Shown: positions 18,710 to 28,319 of the stretch, one piece after another
Layout: every line of letters begins with the position of its first letter
Position numbering within the stretch: the first letter of the stretch is position 1
Notes under the pieces: model-generated
What the model was told of the DNA's origin: nothing
What the model saw: only the letters and a program-made list of their open reading frames with translations
Databases searched by the model: none
Translations under genes and position numbers: made by a program
NCBI GenBank assembly: GCA_023389105.1
Contig: JAEWEY010000011.1
Location: forward strand, 62,001 to 126,000
DNA length: 64,000 bases
Source: Pseudomonadota bacterium
Lineage (GTDB): Bacteria > Pseudomonadota > Alphaproteobacteria > Sphingomonadales > Sphingomonadaceae
Direction: 5' to 3'

Positions 18710-19213
18710 ATGTCGATGATGAAGAAACTTGCGATTCTTGGCGCCGGTGCAGCGGCGCTTGCGGCGACTAGCCCGGCTTCGGCTCAATACTATCAGCGCG
18801 GTTATGCGCAGCCTTACGGATATGCTCAGCCTTACGGGTATGCGCAGAACTACGGTTACGGACAAGCGTATGGCTATGCGAACACGAACCTGGCGACGCA
18901 GCAGTGCACCGCCGCGGTCCAGAGCCGCTTGTATAACCGCCAGAACATCGGGGGCATCCTGGGCGTCTTGCTCGGTGCAAACACCAGTGGGCGCGTGCTG
19001 TCGGTCACGCAGGTCAACCCGCGCAACAACGGGATGATCCGAGTTCGCGGTCTGGCCAGCAGCGGACGCTACGCCAACAACGGTTACGGTCCCTATGGCG
19101 TCGGCGCCTACGGCGCGATGGGCTATGGCTATGCCAACGCCGCCGACCTCAGCTTCCGTTGCGACGTTGCGCCCAACGGCCAGATCTACAACGTGGACAT
19201 CAACCGTCGATAA
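18710..19213 (+). CDS. Secreted Tyr/Gly-rich hypothetical protein
   Basis: This 167-residue protein has a signal peptide ending SPASA. A low-complexity Tyr-Gly-Gln-Ala segment with three to four near-repeats of QPYGYA follows (about 24-58), then a more ordered C-terminal half with TQQCTAAVQSRL and DLSFRCDVAPNGQIYNVDI, including two cysteines that could pair. The last strands resemble a small periplasmic domain seen in sphingomonad proteins, but I cannot name the family. GGAG lies seven bases before the ATG at 18710, which is why I do not use the earlier in-frame ATG. It has its own terminator. An envelope or surface role is inferred only from export and composition. Confidence 0.75.
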   Translation: MSMMKKLAILGAGAAALAATSPASAQYYQRGYAQPYGYAQPYGYAQNYGYGQAYGYANTNLATQQCTAAVQSRLYNRQNIGGILGVLLGANTSGRVLSVTQVNPRNNGMIRVRGLASSGRYANNGYGPYGVGAYGAMGYGYANAADLSFRCDVAPNGQIYNVDINRR

Positions 19214-19236
19214 TCGCACGGTCAGGTCAAATAGAG

Positions 19237-19266
19237 GGAGCGCCGGTAGTGCCGGCGCTCCTTTTT
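19237..19266 (+). terminator. Rho-independent terminator after the 18710-19213 gene
   Basis: GGAGCGCCGG and CCGGCGCTCC form a perfect 10-bp stem with a five-base loop, followed by five T residues. Confidence 0.88.
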
Positions 19267-19366
19267 GCTTGTGGTTCACCCGACAGTCAGCGCCGATGGG
19301 AATAAACCGCGCGACGACACGTGCGTTGTGCACGTTGCGCGGCGGGGACCGCGCCCATAACAAGGG

Positions 19367-20695
19367 ATGCTGATGGGTAAGTTCACGCGCGGCCGGATGC
19401 CGCTTCGCAACATGGCGGCCGGTCTTGCAGTTGCACTCGCGGTGGCGCCGGTAACGATGGCGACAACCGCCACCGCGCGGACGGCCGATCCGTCGGCAGC
19501 GAGCGAGATTTCGAATTTTTATCGCAGCCGCGGCGGCGCGTCGCTGTGGTTCGCGCCGACATCCGGCAATGCCGCGCCCGCGCTCATTCAGCTGCTCGCG
19601 ACGGCCCAGGCCGATCGACTAAACCCGCGCGACTATAACGTGCGGGGACTGACTCGCGCGCTCGCGGATGCCCGATCGGGCAATCCGGCGGCGCGTCAAC
19701 GCGCCGAGCTGATGTTCAGCCAAGAGTTCGCGAATTACGTGCGCGACCTGCGTCACGATCCGCAGATCGGCATCGTCTACGTCGACCGCGAGCTGAAGCC
19801 GACGCCGCCGAGCGCGGCCGACGTGCTCGCTGCCGCAGCACAATCCCCGTCGCTGGCGGAATACGTGCAACAAATCGGGTGGATGAACCCCATTTACGGC
19901 AAGCTTCGCCAGGCGATCGCGAGCCGAGTCTATCGCAATCCGGCCGAGTACCGGTTGCTGCAGCTCAATCTGGAACGCGCGCGAGCGCTTCCGGCCGGGC
20001 AGGGCCGGTACGTGATCGTCAACCCGCCCGCGGCGCGACTCTACATGTACGAAAACGGCCGCGTGGTGGATTCGATGCGGGTCGTTGCCGGGCGCCCCGA
20101 TCCGATCGCGCAGACGCCGATGATGAACGCGTTCATCCGATACGTCGCACTCAATCCCTATTGGCATGCGCCGGAGGACATTGCCGCGCGCAAGCTCGCA
20201 CCGAACGTGCTCAAGCGCGGACGCGCCTATCTCAACGAGAAAGGCTATGAAATCCTGTCCAGCTGGGACAATCCGAAGGTCATCGATCCGATGTCGGTGA
20301 ACTGGCAAGCGGTGGTCGCGGGCCGCGAGAAGGTCGTCATGCGACAGAAGCCCGGACCGGCGAATTCGATGGGGAAGATGAAATTCATGTTCCCCAACGC
20401 GCAGGGCATCTGGCTGCACGACACGCCTGAGCGTGAAAAGATCGAGGATGCTGGACGACTCGAAAGCAATGGCTGCGTCCGGCTGGAGGATGCGCCGCGC
20501 TTTGCGCGCTGGCTGTTCAACGGGAATGCGCCGCGTACCCAGGGCGCGCGCCCCGAGCAGAAGGTCAACCTGCCGCAACTCGTTCCCATTTACCTGACCT
20601 ATCTAACCGCGGTGCCGAGCGGATCGTCGATCGTCTATTTCGACGATTTCTACGGCAAGGACCGGGCACAAGCGCGGCAATTCGCCGCGCGCTAG
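19367..20695 (+). CDS. L,D-transpeptidase, YcbB-like (paralogue 1)
   Basis: This exported peptidoglycan enzyme is predicted to make 3-3 cross-links or attach proteins to the wall. The 442 residues comprise a signal peptide (ends TTATA), a scaffold domain (about 40-210) and a YkuD catalytic domain (about 215-375). Its catalytic segment is IWLHDTPERE followed by SNGCVRLEDA, with Cys near residue 370. There is no separate peptidoglycan-binding repeat, making it shorter than E. coli LdtD. ATG at 19373 is an equally possible start. Two closely similar enzymes are encoded at 41391-42674 and 53531-54838, sharing the C-terminal pattern PIYLTYLTA...FYGKDR. Confidence 0.88.
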   Translation: MLMGKFTRGRMPLRNMAAGLAVALAVAPVTMATTATARTADPSAASEISNFYRSRGGASLWFAPTSGNAAPALIQLLATAQADRLNPRDYNVRGLTRALADARSGNPAARQRAELMFSQEFANYVRDLRHDPQIGIVYVDRELKPTPPSAADVLAAAAQSPSLAEYVQQIGWMNPIYGKLRQAIASRVYRNPAEYRLLQLNLERARALPAGQGRYVIVNPPAARLYMYENGRVVDSMRVVAGRPDPIAQTPMMNAFIRYVALNPYWHAPEDIAARKLAPNVLKRGRAYLNEKGYEILSSWDNPKVIDPMSVNWQAVVAGREKVVMRQKPGPANSMGKMKFMFPNAQGIWLHDTPEREKIEDAGRLESNGCVRLEDAPRFARWLFNGNAPRTQGARPEQKVNLPQLVPIYLTYLTAVPSGSSIVYFDDFYGKDRAQARQFAAR

Positions 20696-20699
20696 GTCT

Positions 20700-23381
20700 T
20701 CAGCCGGCGCGCCGCTCGGTGTGCCACGAAGGCAGGACGTTCGAGGCCTTCGTGTCCTTTTTGGGCGCGAGGCGGCCGAGGTCGAATTGTCCGTCGAACT
20801 GCACGCCGAACTGATCGGCCTGGGACCAGCGGACCACGCCGCGCACGGGACCAACGCCAACGATGTCGATGGTCAGTGCGTCGCCCGGGGTGACCGGGAC
20901 CTTGCATTCCGCAAGGGCCCCCATGGATGAAATGTTGCGGAGGCGGAGCTCTACCGTCTCCCCGTCGAGACGGGCGACCGCGCGCCGCATCAGGCGATGG
21001 CGGGGTTCACGAACACAGGCGAAGCCCGCAGCCTCCATGATCACATTGTTGGCGATGTGACGCGCGGTCTCCGCGGGCTCGGGCTTACCGAAGATGTATC
21101 CCTGCACCATGCTGACACCAAGCTCGCGAATGAGCTGCAGGTCGTCGTGGGTCTCGACGCCCTCGGCGCAGGTATCCATTCCCAGCGTTTCCGCGAGCGT
21201 GACGATCGCCCGGATAATCGCCGCATTGCGGTTGGTGCTTGAGGCGGCGCCGCGCACGAAGCTCTGGTCGATCTTGATCTTGTCGAACGGCGCCTTCTTT
21301 AGATAGCCGAGCGAGCTGTAGCCGGTTCCGAAATCATCGAGCGCAAGCCGCACTCCAATTGCCTTCAGCTTGGCAAAGGTCTCATCGGTCGAATCGCCTT
21401 CCGCGAGAAATACCCCTTCGGTGATTTCGAGCTCGAGGCGTTCGGCGCGGACGCCGGTTTCCTTAAGCGTCGCCCGGACGAAGTCGGCAATCCCCGGATC
21501 GTTGAACTGCAGCGGAGACAGGTTCACCGCGACGCGCACGCGATCCGGCCAGTGCGCGGCTTCCTCTAGCGCCGTGCGCAGAACCCAGGAGCCGATCGTG
21601 CCGATAAGCCCGGCCTCTTCGGCGAGCGGAATGAATTTTGCGGGCGAGATGGCTCCGCGCTTGCCATGATTCCAGCGAACCAAAGCTTCGAAGCCGGAAA
21701 CATCCTCGCCGGCTGCGTGGACGATCGGCTGATAATGCACCGCCAGTTCACCGCGCTCGATTGCCTGCCGCAGGTCGTTCTCAAGCAACTGCCGCTCGGC
21801 CGCCTCGCTGTGCATCGACGGTTCGTAGAGCCGATGCTTGCCGCGGCCCGCGCCCTTGGCTGCGTAGAGAGCAAGGTCGGCGTTGCGGACGAGGGCGTCG
21901 GCGCTGGCCCGTTCCGGGTCGCCAATCGCGATCCCGACCGAAGCGCCGATGGTCACCTTGTTGCCTTCAATGTTGTAGGGCCGGGAAACCTGCTCGATCA
22001 GCGTCCGGGCCAGCGATTCAAGCAGGCCGATATCGACCGCGCCGGGCAGCACCGCCTGGAATTCGTCGCCGCCGAGACGGCCGATCTGACCGTGGTTGCC
22101 CATCACGGACTTCAGCCGCTCGGCGACTTCGCGCAGCAAGGCATCCCCAATCGGATGGCCGAGCGTATCGTTGACGTTCTTGAAGCGATCGAGATCGATC
22201 ATGAACAAGGCGCAGCCCTTGCGGCGGTGCGCGGCATTGCGCAGGGCCTCGTCGAGCGTCTGCCGCATCATGGCGCGGTTGGGGAGGCCGGTCAGTGAGT
22301 CGAAACGGGCGAGACGCGAGATCTCGCGCTCGGATTTGCGCTGTTCGGTAAGGTCGGTGCCGATGCCGCGGAAGCCGAGGAAGCGGCCACGCACGTCGAA
22401 GATCGGATTGCCCGACAACGACCAGTGGACGTCCTGCTCGCTCGCGGGGCGAACGACCACGTCGGAGAATGGGAAGCGCGCCGAAAGATGGAAGCCGAGG
22501 GTCTTGCGCTCCTCCATCACATCCGAACCGGTGTCGACGGAGAGCAGGTCGGTGAACTGGCGCCCAAGCAGTTCCGCGGGCTCGCATTCGAAATCGTCGG
22601 CAAGCTGTCGCGAGACGTAGGACAACGTGCCCTGCGCATTAGTTTCCCAGAACCAGCCGCGGCCGCTATTTTCGAACTCGTTGATGAACTGGAGCGATTT
22701 GCGAGCCAGCGCGTCGAGCTTCATGCGCTCGCGGCCAGTCGCGATGATCTGCCGCGTTCCGGCAACGCTATAGGCAACCAGGACTAGCGAAAAAATCTCG
22801 ACACCGACGGCGACCAGCGGCGTATCCGCCAGAAACGCCGCCATCATCGCGGAAACGATTGTATTGACCAGGGCCAGCGGCGGCGAACTGATCGAAACGA
22901 TGGCACCGATGCCAATGCCTGCGCACAAGATGACCTGTGTTGCGGAAATCTGGGCGGCGAACGCATCGTCCGCGACCGTCTGGCCGAACCAAGTCCATAA
23001 CAGGCCGGCGACGACCAGATAGACGCACAGCCCGCGGACCATGGTCTGAGTCGCGATTTCGAAGCGCTCGCGGGTAATAAGCGCAAACGCCGCGGCGGCG
23101 TCGACGCAGAGCACCAGCGCGGCCGGGAGCAAGGGATTGTCGAACGACGGAGCCCATTGCAGCGACTTGGAAAGGCAAAGGTAACCGATAGTCACCAGCA
23201 AATGCGTGAAACCCAGCAATAGTGCGAGATGATCGAGCCCTGCCACCCGCCACTCTGCGAGTTCGACCTCGTCGCTATGCTCTGGATTGCGGACGTCGAA
23301 CCACAAGGTGTCGCGAATCGAGGGCCGCTCGCTTACCGAGTTGCTGGCTTCGATTTCGTTGGCGAACCTTGATCGACGCAT
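20700..23381 (-). CDS. Membrane GGDEF-EAL protein with PAS and C-terminal PilZ domain
   Basis: This 893-residue c-di-GMP enzyme has six predicted transmembrane helices (about 48-210), a PAS sensor (about 235-350, containing GRGWFWETNAQGTLSYVS), a GGDEF domain with intact GRLGGDEF, an EAL domain with intact FEALVRW and DDFGTGYSSLGYL, and a C-terminal PilZ domain (about 785-870; RHRLMRRAVAR, LRNISSMG). Both synthetic and hydrolytic motifs are conserved, so it may make and degrade c-di-GMP. I see no RxxD inhibitory site five residues before GGDEF. Fusion of the enzyme to its own receptor domain is uncommon and suggests direct product sensing. It faces the L,D-transpeptidase tail to tail. Confidence 0.92.
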   Translation of the reverse strand: MRRSRFANEIEASNSVSERPSIRDTLWFDVRNPEHSDEVELAEWRVAGLDHLALLLGFTHLLVTIGYLCLSKSLQWAPSFDNPLLPAALVLCVDAAAAFALITRERFEIATQTMVRGLCVYLVVAGLLWTWFGQTVADDAFAAQISATQVILCAGIGIGAIVSISSPPLALVNTIVSAMMAAFLADTPLVAVGVEIFSLVLVAYSVAGTRQIIATGRERMKLDALARKSLQFINEFENSGRGWFWETNAQGTLSYVSRQLADDFECEPAELLGRQFTDLLSVDTGSDVMEERKTLGFHLSARFPFSDVVVRPASEQDVHWSLSGNPIFDVRGRFLGFRGIGTDLTEQRKSEREISRLARFDSLTGLPNRAMMRQTLDEALRNAAHRRKGCALFMIDLDRFKNVNDTLGHPIGDALLREVAERLKSVMGNHGQIGRLGGDEFQAVLPGAVDIGLLESLARTLIEQVSRPYNIEGNKVTIGASVGIAIGDPERASADALVRNADLALYAAKGAGRGKHRLYEPSMHSEAAERQLLENDLRQAIERGELAVHYQPIVHAAGEDVSGFEALVRWNHGKRGAISPAKFIPLAEEAGLIGTIGSWVLRTALEEAAHWPDRVRVAVNLSPLQFNDPGIADFVRATLKETGVRAERLELEITEGVFLAEGDSTDETFAKLKAIGVRLALDDFGTGYSSLGYLKKAPFDKIKIDQSFVRGAASSTNRNAAIIRAIVTLAETLGMDTCAEGVETHDDLQLIRELGVSMVQGYIFGKPEPAETARHIANNVIMEAAGFACVREPRHRLMRRAVARLDGETVELRLRNISSMGALAECKVPVTPGDALTIDIVGVGPVRGVVRWSQADQFGVQFDGQFDLGRLAPKKDTKASNVLPSWHTERRAG

Positions 23382-23489
23382 GATTTTCCGGATCTCCCGG
23401 CTCGCCCCAAACGCGCGCGAGCCTACTGATCCGGTGTATTTAGCACCGCCCCGTTAACAGCCTCTTGAAGAAGCAGGGTTAAGCGCCGC

Positions 23490-24416
23490 TTAGCCTTCTT
23501 CGGGCAGGAAGTCCGGCACCGACAGGTAACGCTCGCCGGTGTCGTAGTTGAAGGTCAGGATGCGCGGCTTGTCGCCGAGTTCGGTCAGCTTTTGCTCGAT
23601 CGCTGCCAACGATGCACCCGAAGAAATGCCGATGAGGATTCCCTCTTCGGTCGCAGCGCGGCGAGCCATCTCTTTCGCCTGACCGGCGTCGACGTCGATC
23701 ACGCCGTCCAGCACCTCGCGGTTCAGGATGCTCGGGATGAAATTCGCACCGAGGCCCTGGATTGGATGGGGGCCGGGAGGGCCGCCGGTCAGTAGCGCGG
23801 ACAAGGCCGGCTCCACCGCGAACACCTTTAGGTTCGGCCAGGCCTTTTTCAGGACTTCCGCACAGCCGGTGATGTGGCCGCCGGTGCCAACACCGGTGAT
23901 CAGATAATCGGGCGGGTTATCTCCGAAATCTTCGATAATCTCCTGGGCGGTCGTGTTACGGTGCACTTCGACGTTGGCGGGATTGTCGAACTGCCGGGGC
24001 ATCCAGCTGCCGGGGTTTTCCGCGATCAGTTGCTCGGCGCGCTCGACAGCGCCCTTCATGCCCTTGGCCTTGTCCGTCAGCTCGAACTCTGCACCATAAG
24101 CGAGCATCAGGCGACGCCGCTCGACGCTCATGCTGTCGGGCATGACGAGGATCAATTTGTAGCCCTTGACCGCGGCGACCATGGCAAGGCCGATGCCGGT
24201 GTTGCCTGAGGTGGGCTCGATGATCGTTCCGCCGGGCTTGAGCTTACCGCTGCGCTCCGCGTCCTCGATCATCGCGAGTGCAATGCGATCCTTGATCGAG
24301 CCGCCGGGGTTGGCGCGTTCGGACTTGACCCACACTTCCGCGCGGTCGCCGAACAGTCGATTGAGCCGGATGACCGGAGTCTTGCCGATCGTCTCGAGGA
24401 TGTTGGCGGCCTTCAT
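23490..24416 (-). CDS. cysK: Cysteine synthase A (O-acetylserine sulfhydrylase)
   Basis: CysK is the PLP enzyme that makes L-cysteine from O-acetylserine and sulfide. The 308-residue protein has NPGGSIKDRIA with the PLP Lys at 42, the substrate loop PTSGNTGIG and the phosphate-binding loop GVGTGGHITG; ISSGASLAA and LTFNYDTGERYLS close the sequence. AAAGGAG lies eight bases before the ATG. The start codon overlaps the stop of the upstream MFS gene (ATGA), so translation is coupled within a likely nhaA-MFS-cysK operon. That linkage hints that the MFS protein might export cysteine-related metabolites, but this is inference. Confidence 0.95.
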   Translation of the reverse strand: MKAANILETIGKTPVIRLNRLFGDRAEVWVKSERANPGGSIKDRIALAMIEDAERSGKLKPGGTIIEPTSGNTGIGLAMVAAVKGYKLILVMPDSMSVERRRLMLAYGAEFELTDKAKGMKGAVERAEQLIAENPGSWMPRQFDNPANVEVHRNTTAQEIIEDFGDNPPDYLITGVGTGGHITGCAEVLKKAWPNLKVFAVEPALSALLTGGPPGPHPIQGLGANFIPSILNREVLDGVIDVDAGQAKEMARRAATEEGILIGISSGASLAAIEQKLTELGDKPRILTFNYDTGERYLSVPDFLPEEG

Positions 24417-25693
24417 GCGCTGATCTCCTTTGCGGGGGTGGCGTCCAGATTGGGGGCCTCGAAGGTCCGTGCAAGGCGCAATTCCGGGAATATTCGCGAC
24501 CAGGCAATAACGACGAGGATCGCGCCGATGCCGCCGCCGACCACCGCCACGACGGGCCCGACTAGAGCGGCGAGGAAGCCGCTTTCGGCTTCGCCCATCT
24601 CGTTTGAGGCGGATATGAACAGGGTCGACACGGCAGCGACCCGGCCGCGCATCGCGTCGGGCGTGTAAAGCTGGATCAGCGACTGGCGGACGTAGACGCT
24701 GAGCATGTCGGCAGCGCCGAGCAGCGCAAGGCAGACGAGGCTGAGCGGCATGGATCTCGACAGCCCGAAAATGATGGTCGCCCCGCCGAAGACCCCGACG
24801 GCTGTCAGCATCTTCACCCCGACATTGTGCTTGAGCGGGCGAAAAGCGAACCACATGGCGGTGAGGGTTGCCCCTACGGCGGGCGCGGCGCGGAGATGGC
24901 CAAGCCCCTCTGGCCCCGCATGAAGGATGTCGCGGGCGAAGACGGGCAACATTGCCGTAGCACCGCCAAGCAGGACGGCGAACAGGTCAAGGCTGATGGC
25001 GCCGAGGACGAGACGGTTCTGCCGGACGTAGTGCAGCCCATCGACAACCTGCTTCCAGGGCGACCGGGTTCGGTCGATTTCCGGCCGCGCGATTACAGGT
25101 AGCAGCAACAGGCAGGCCAGCGAGATGGCGAAGAGCACCGCGCTGGCCTCATACGGGGTCTGCGGGCTGACCGCATAGAGATAGCCGCCGAGTGCCGGGC
25201 CGAGGATTGTGCCGACCTGCCACGCGATCGACGACAAGGCGATGGCTCGCGGCAAGATGTCGCGGGATACTAGGTTTGGCGCGAGTGCCCCGAGCGCCGG
25301 GCCCGCGAAGGCACGGGCCACGCCGAGCAAAGCGGCGATGGCGTATAGGAACGGCAGGCTGTTCCATTGGGCGTGCGCATGCCAAGCCAGTGCGAGGGCA
25401 CACACGAGTTCCAGCGCAACCGAACCGCGCGCAATCCAGCGGCGGTCGACACGATCCGCGGTCCAGCCGGCGATCAGGCTCAAGGCGAACAAGGGCACGA
25501 ACTGCGCCACGCCGATCAACCCCAGCTGGAGCGAGGCGTCGCGAACGCTCATCTGGTGCACCGAGCGGGCAATGTCGTAGACCTGCCAGCCGATGACGAT
25601 GACCATCGCCATTTGCGCGATCGTGGCGGTGAAGCGCGCGACCCAATAGGCGCGGAAAGCGGGAATGCGCAGCGGTTCGGGGAGAAAACTCAC
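24413..25693 (-). CDS. MFS transporter (EntS/MFS_3-like)
   Basis: This 426-residue major facilitator superfamily transporter has about 11-12 hydrophobic helices. It starts SFLPEPLRIPAFRAYWVARF, with GWQVYDIARS, FAGWTADRVDRRWIARGS-type loop residues between helices 2 and 3 (AGWTADRVDRRW) and a second-half loop DMLSVYVRQSLIQLYTPD, typical of the EntS or MFS_3 exporter group. These usually export small molecules such as siderophores, drugs or amino acids. The start is a GTG at 25693, 40 bp after nhaA. Its stop overlaps the cysK start codon. Confidence 0.88.
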   Translation of the reverse strand: MSFLPEPLRIPAFRAYWVARFTATIAQMAMVIVIGWQVYDIARSVHQMSVRDASLQLGLIGVAQFVPLFALSLIAGWTADRVDRRWIARGSVALELVCALALAWHAHAQWNSLPFLYAIAALLGVARAFAGPALGALAPNLVSRDILPRAIALSSIAWQVGTILGPALGGYLYAVSPQTPYEASAVLFAISLACLLLLPVIARPEIDRTRSPWKQVVDGLHYVRQNRLVLGAISLDLFAVLLGGATAMLPVFARDILHAGPEGLGHLRAAPAVGATLTAMWFAFRPLKHNVGVKMLTAVGVFGGATIIFGLSRSMPLSLVCLALLGAADMLSVYVRQSLIQLYTPDAMRGRVAAVSTLFISASNEMGEAESGFLAALVGPVVAVVGGGIGAILVVIAWSRIFPELRLARTFEAPNLDATPAKEISA

Positions 25694-25733
25694 GGGCTGC
25701 GACTAGCTAGGCAGGCCCGACGCGGCAATGCGC

Positions 25734-26870
25734 TCAGGCTCGCGACTTGGGCAGCAGCAGTATTGCCACGCCGAGCAGCGCCGAGGCGATCGAGCCCGTT
25801 AAGACGCCGAGCTTCACGCCGGCCTGTAGCTCGGGCGCTCCCGGGAAGGCGAGCAAGCCGATGAACAAGCTCATCGTGAAGCCGATGCCGCACAGGACGC
25901 TGAGGCCGTAGACCTGCCGCAGCGAAGCGCCATCAGGGCGCTTGGCCCAGCCGAGCTTGATCGCGGCCCAAGTCATGGAGAACACTCCAAGCTGCTTGCC
26001 GATGAAAAGGCCGGCGGCGATGCCGACGGGTATCTCCAGCGCTGCGTCGCGCAGGCCTTCAGCGCTGAGCGCGACTCCCGCGTTGGCGAACCCGAACACG
26101 GGCACGATCAGGAAGCCGACCCACGGCTGCAGGAAATGCTCGAGCTTGTGGAGGGGCGAGGCATCGTGGTTCTCGCGGACCGGGATCGTCAGCGCGAGCA
26201 TGACGCCGGCCAGGGTGGCATGAACGCCCGATTCATGAATGAGGAACCACAGCACGAGGCCGAGCAGAAGATATGGCGAGAGCCGCCTCACGCCCAAGCG
26301 GTTCATGCCGTAAAGCGCGGCAATGACGACGGCGGCCATCGCCAGCCACAGCGGCTGCAGGCCGGCGGTATAGAGCAGGGCAATGATCGCCACTGCGCCC
26401 AGATCGTCGATGATTGCTAGCGCGGTGAGGAAAATTTTCAGTGACGCCGGAATGCGCGACCCGAGCAGCGAAAGAACGCCGAGCGCGAAGGCGATGTCGG
26501 TCGCGGTGGGGACCGCCCAGCCGCTGATGTTTTGCGGGTGGTGCCGGTTCAGGGTCAGATAGATCAGCGCCGGCACGACCATGCCGCCCGCGGCTGCCAG
26601 ACCGGGCAGCAAGCGCTGCGGCCAGGTCGACAGCTCGCCGCCGATAAACTCACGTTTGATCTCCAGCCCGATGAGCAGGAAGAACACGGCCATCGCCGCA
26701 TCGTTGATCCAGTGGAGCGTGCTGAGTGGCCCGAGGTTGCTGTTGAGCAAGGAGAAATAAGTCGGAGCCAGGGGCGAATTGGCAATCGCCAGCGCCAACG
26801 CCGCGGCGCCGATGAGCACCAGTCCGCTGCCGGACTCGCTCTCAAGCAGTGAATGAACGAAACGCTTCAC
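25734..26870 (-). CDS. nhaA: Na+/H+ antiporter NhaA
   Basis: NhaA expels Na+ in exchange for protons, most active at alkaline pH. The 378-residue inner-membrane protein has the cation-site aspartates in LAIIDDLGAVAI (Asp155, Asp156) and the TDIAFALG motif (Asp125), with FLLIGLEIKREF in helix 2. Twelve helices are consistent with the hydropathy. The start is GTG at 26870. It heads a minus-strand operon with the MFS exporter and cysK. Together with the CPA1 antiporter at 3455-5050 the window encodes two unrelated Na+/H+ antiporters. Confidence 0.95.
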   Translation of the reverse strand: MKRFVHSLLESESGSGLVLIGAAALALAIANSPLAPTYFSLLNSNLGPLSTLHWINDAAMAVFFLLIGLEIKREFIGGELSTWPQRLLPGLAAAGGMVVPALIYLTLNRHHPQNISGWAVPTATDIAFALGVLSLLGSRIPASLKIFLTALAIIDDLGAVAIIALLYTAGLQPLWLAMAAVVIAALYGMNRLGVRRLSPYLLLGLVLWFLIHESGVHATLAGVMLALTIPVRENHDASPLHKLEHFLQPWVGFLIVPVFGFANAGVALSAEGLRDAALEIPVGIAAGLFIGKQLGVFSMTWAAIKLGWAKRPDGASLRQVYGLSVLCGIGFTMSLFIGLLAFPGAPELQAGVKLGVLTGSIASALLGVAILLLPKSRA

Positions 26871-26951
26871 GCTGTCCCGGTAATGGGGAGGCGCGCCGCG
26901 GCCAAGTAGGGCAGTTGCGGGGTGCGATTTAGCCTTTAGACCAAGGCGACG

Positions 26952-28319
26952 ATGCCCAAGCCCAAATCACGATACGTCTGCCAGGCCTGTGGGTCGGTCA
27001 CTTCCCGCTGGCAGGGCCAGTGCGCCGACTGCGCCGAGTGGAACACTTTGGTGCAGGAGAGCGCGGAAGTGTCGAGTATCTTCGCGGCCAAGCACAATCT
27101 GCAGGGCGGCGGGCGGGCGATCCCCCTAGTCGGGCTGGATACGCCGGCCGCGTTGCCGGAGCGGATGCCGAGCGGATTGGCGGAATTCGACCGGGCGATC
27201 GGTGGCGGCATCGTGCCGGGATCGGCGATGCTGGTCGGCGGCGATCCAGGGATCGGCAAGTCGACCCTGCTGCTGCAAGTAGCGGCGAAGCTGGCGAGCG
27301 CGGGGCGGCCGGTCATCTACGTCTCGGGCGAGGAGTCGGCGGAGCAGGTGCGGCTGCGCGCGGTCCGGCTGGGGCTGGGCGGCGCGCCGGTTCGGCTGGC
27401 CGCGGCAACGTCGGTCCGGGACATCCTGACGACGGTCGGGGACGGCGAGGCGCCAGCGCTGCTGATCATCGATTCGATCCAGACCATGCATTCGGACCTG
27501 ATCGAAGGTGCGCCGGGGACGGTCAGCCAGGTGCGCGCGTCGGCGCAGGAACTGGTGCGCTTCGCCAAGGAGCGCGGCGTCGCAATGGTGCTGGTGGGAC
27601 ATGTCACCAAGGACGGGTCGATCGCTGGACCGCGCGTGCTCGAGCATATGGTCGACACGGTGCTGAGCTTCGAGGGCGAGCGCAGCCACCAGTATCGCAT
27701 CATGCGGGCGATCAAGAACCGTTTCGGCGGGACGGATGAGATCGGCGTGTTCGCGATGGAGGGGCAGGGGCTAACCGAGGTTCCCAACCCGTCGGCGTTG
27801 TTCCTGACGCATCGCGGCGAGCCGGTCAGTGGGACCAGCGTGTTCCCGGCGATGGAGGGCACACGACCGGTGCTGGTAGAGATCCAGGCACTGACGGTGC
27901 GGCTGGCGACAGGCGCAACACCTCGGCGCGCGGCGGTGGGTTGGGACAGCGGCCGGCTGGCGATGATCCTCGCGGTGCTGGAAGCGCGGTGCGGCCTCAG
28001 CTTCGCGACGGCCGAGGTCTATCTAAACGTGGCGGGCGGTTACCGGCTGAGCGATCCAGCGGCGGACCTAGCGGTGGCCGCGGCGCTGGTCTCTGCGATG
28101 TCCGAGCGGCCGGTGCCGAGCGAGAGCGTGGTGCTGGGCGAGATCGCATTGTCGGGCGAGATCCGGCCGGTCGCACAGATGGGGCTGCGGCTTAAGGAAG
28201 CAGCGAAGTTGGGGTTTGAACAGGGGTGGGTGCCCAAGGGGGCCAAGGGCGCGGACGGCTTGCGGCTGAGCGAGTTCGCCAATGTGCGACAATTGGTCGA
28301 TCAGATCCTCGGACGTTAG
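26952..28319 (+). CDS. radA: DNA repair protein RadA (Sms)
   Basis: RadA is a hexameric helicase-like ATPase that promotes branch migration in homologous recombination. The 455-residue protein has an N-terminal four-cysteine zinc finger (Cys10, 13, 24, 27), Walker A GGDPGIGKST (about 96-105), Walker B LLIIDSIQT, the RadA-specific KNRFGGTDE motif and a C-terminal Lon-protease-like domain (about 285-455) with LGEIALSGEIRPV. The domain order and length are those of bacterial RadA. The start at 26952 leaves the zinc finger intact. Its end overlaps the convergent glycosyltransferase gene by four bases. Confidence 0.95.
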   Translation: MPKPKSRYVCQACGSVTSRWQGQCADCAEWNTLVQESAEVSSIFAAKHNLQGGGRAIPLVGLDTPAALPERMPSGLAEFDRAIGGGIVPGSAMLVGGDPGIGKSTLLLQVAAKLASAGRPVIYVSGEESAEQVRLRAVRLGLGGAPVRLAAATSVRDILTTVGDGEAPALLIIDSIQTMHSDLIEGAPGTVSQVRASAQELVRFAKERGVAMVLVGHVTKDGSIAGPRVLEHMVDTVLSFEGERSHQYRIMRAIKNRFGGTDEIGVFAMEGQGLTEVPNPSALFLTHRGEPVSGTSVFPAMEGTRPVLVEIQALTVRLATGATPRRAAVGWDSGRLAMILAVLEARCGLSFATAEVYLNVAGGYRLSDPAADLAVAAALVSAMSERPVPSESVVLGEIALSGEIRPVAQMGLRLKEAAKLGFEQGWVPKGAKGADGLRLSEFANVRQLVDQILGR

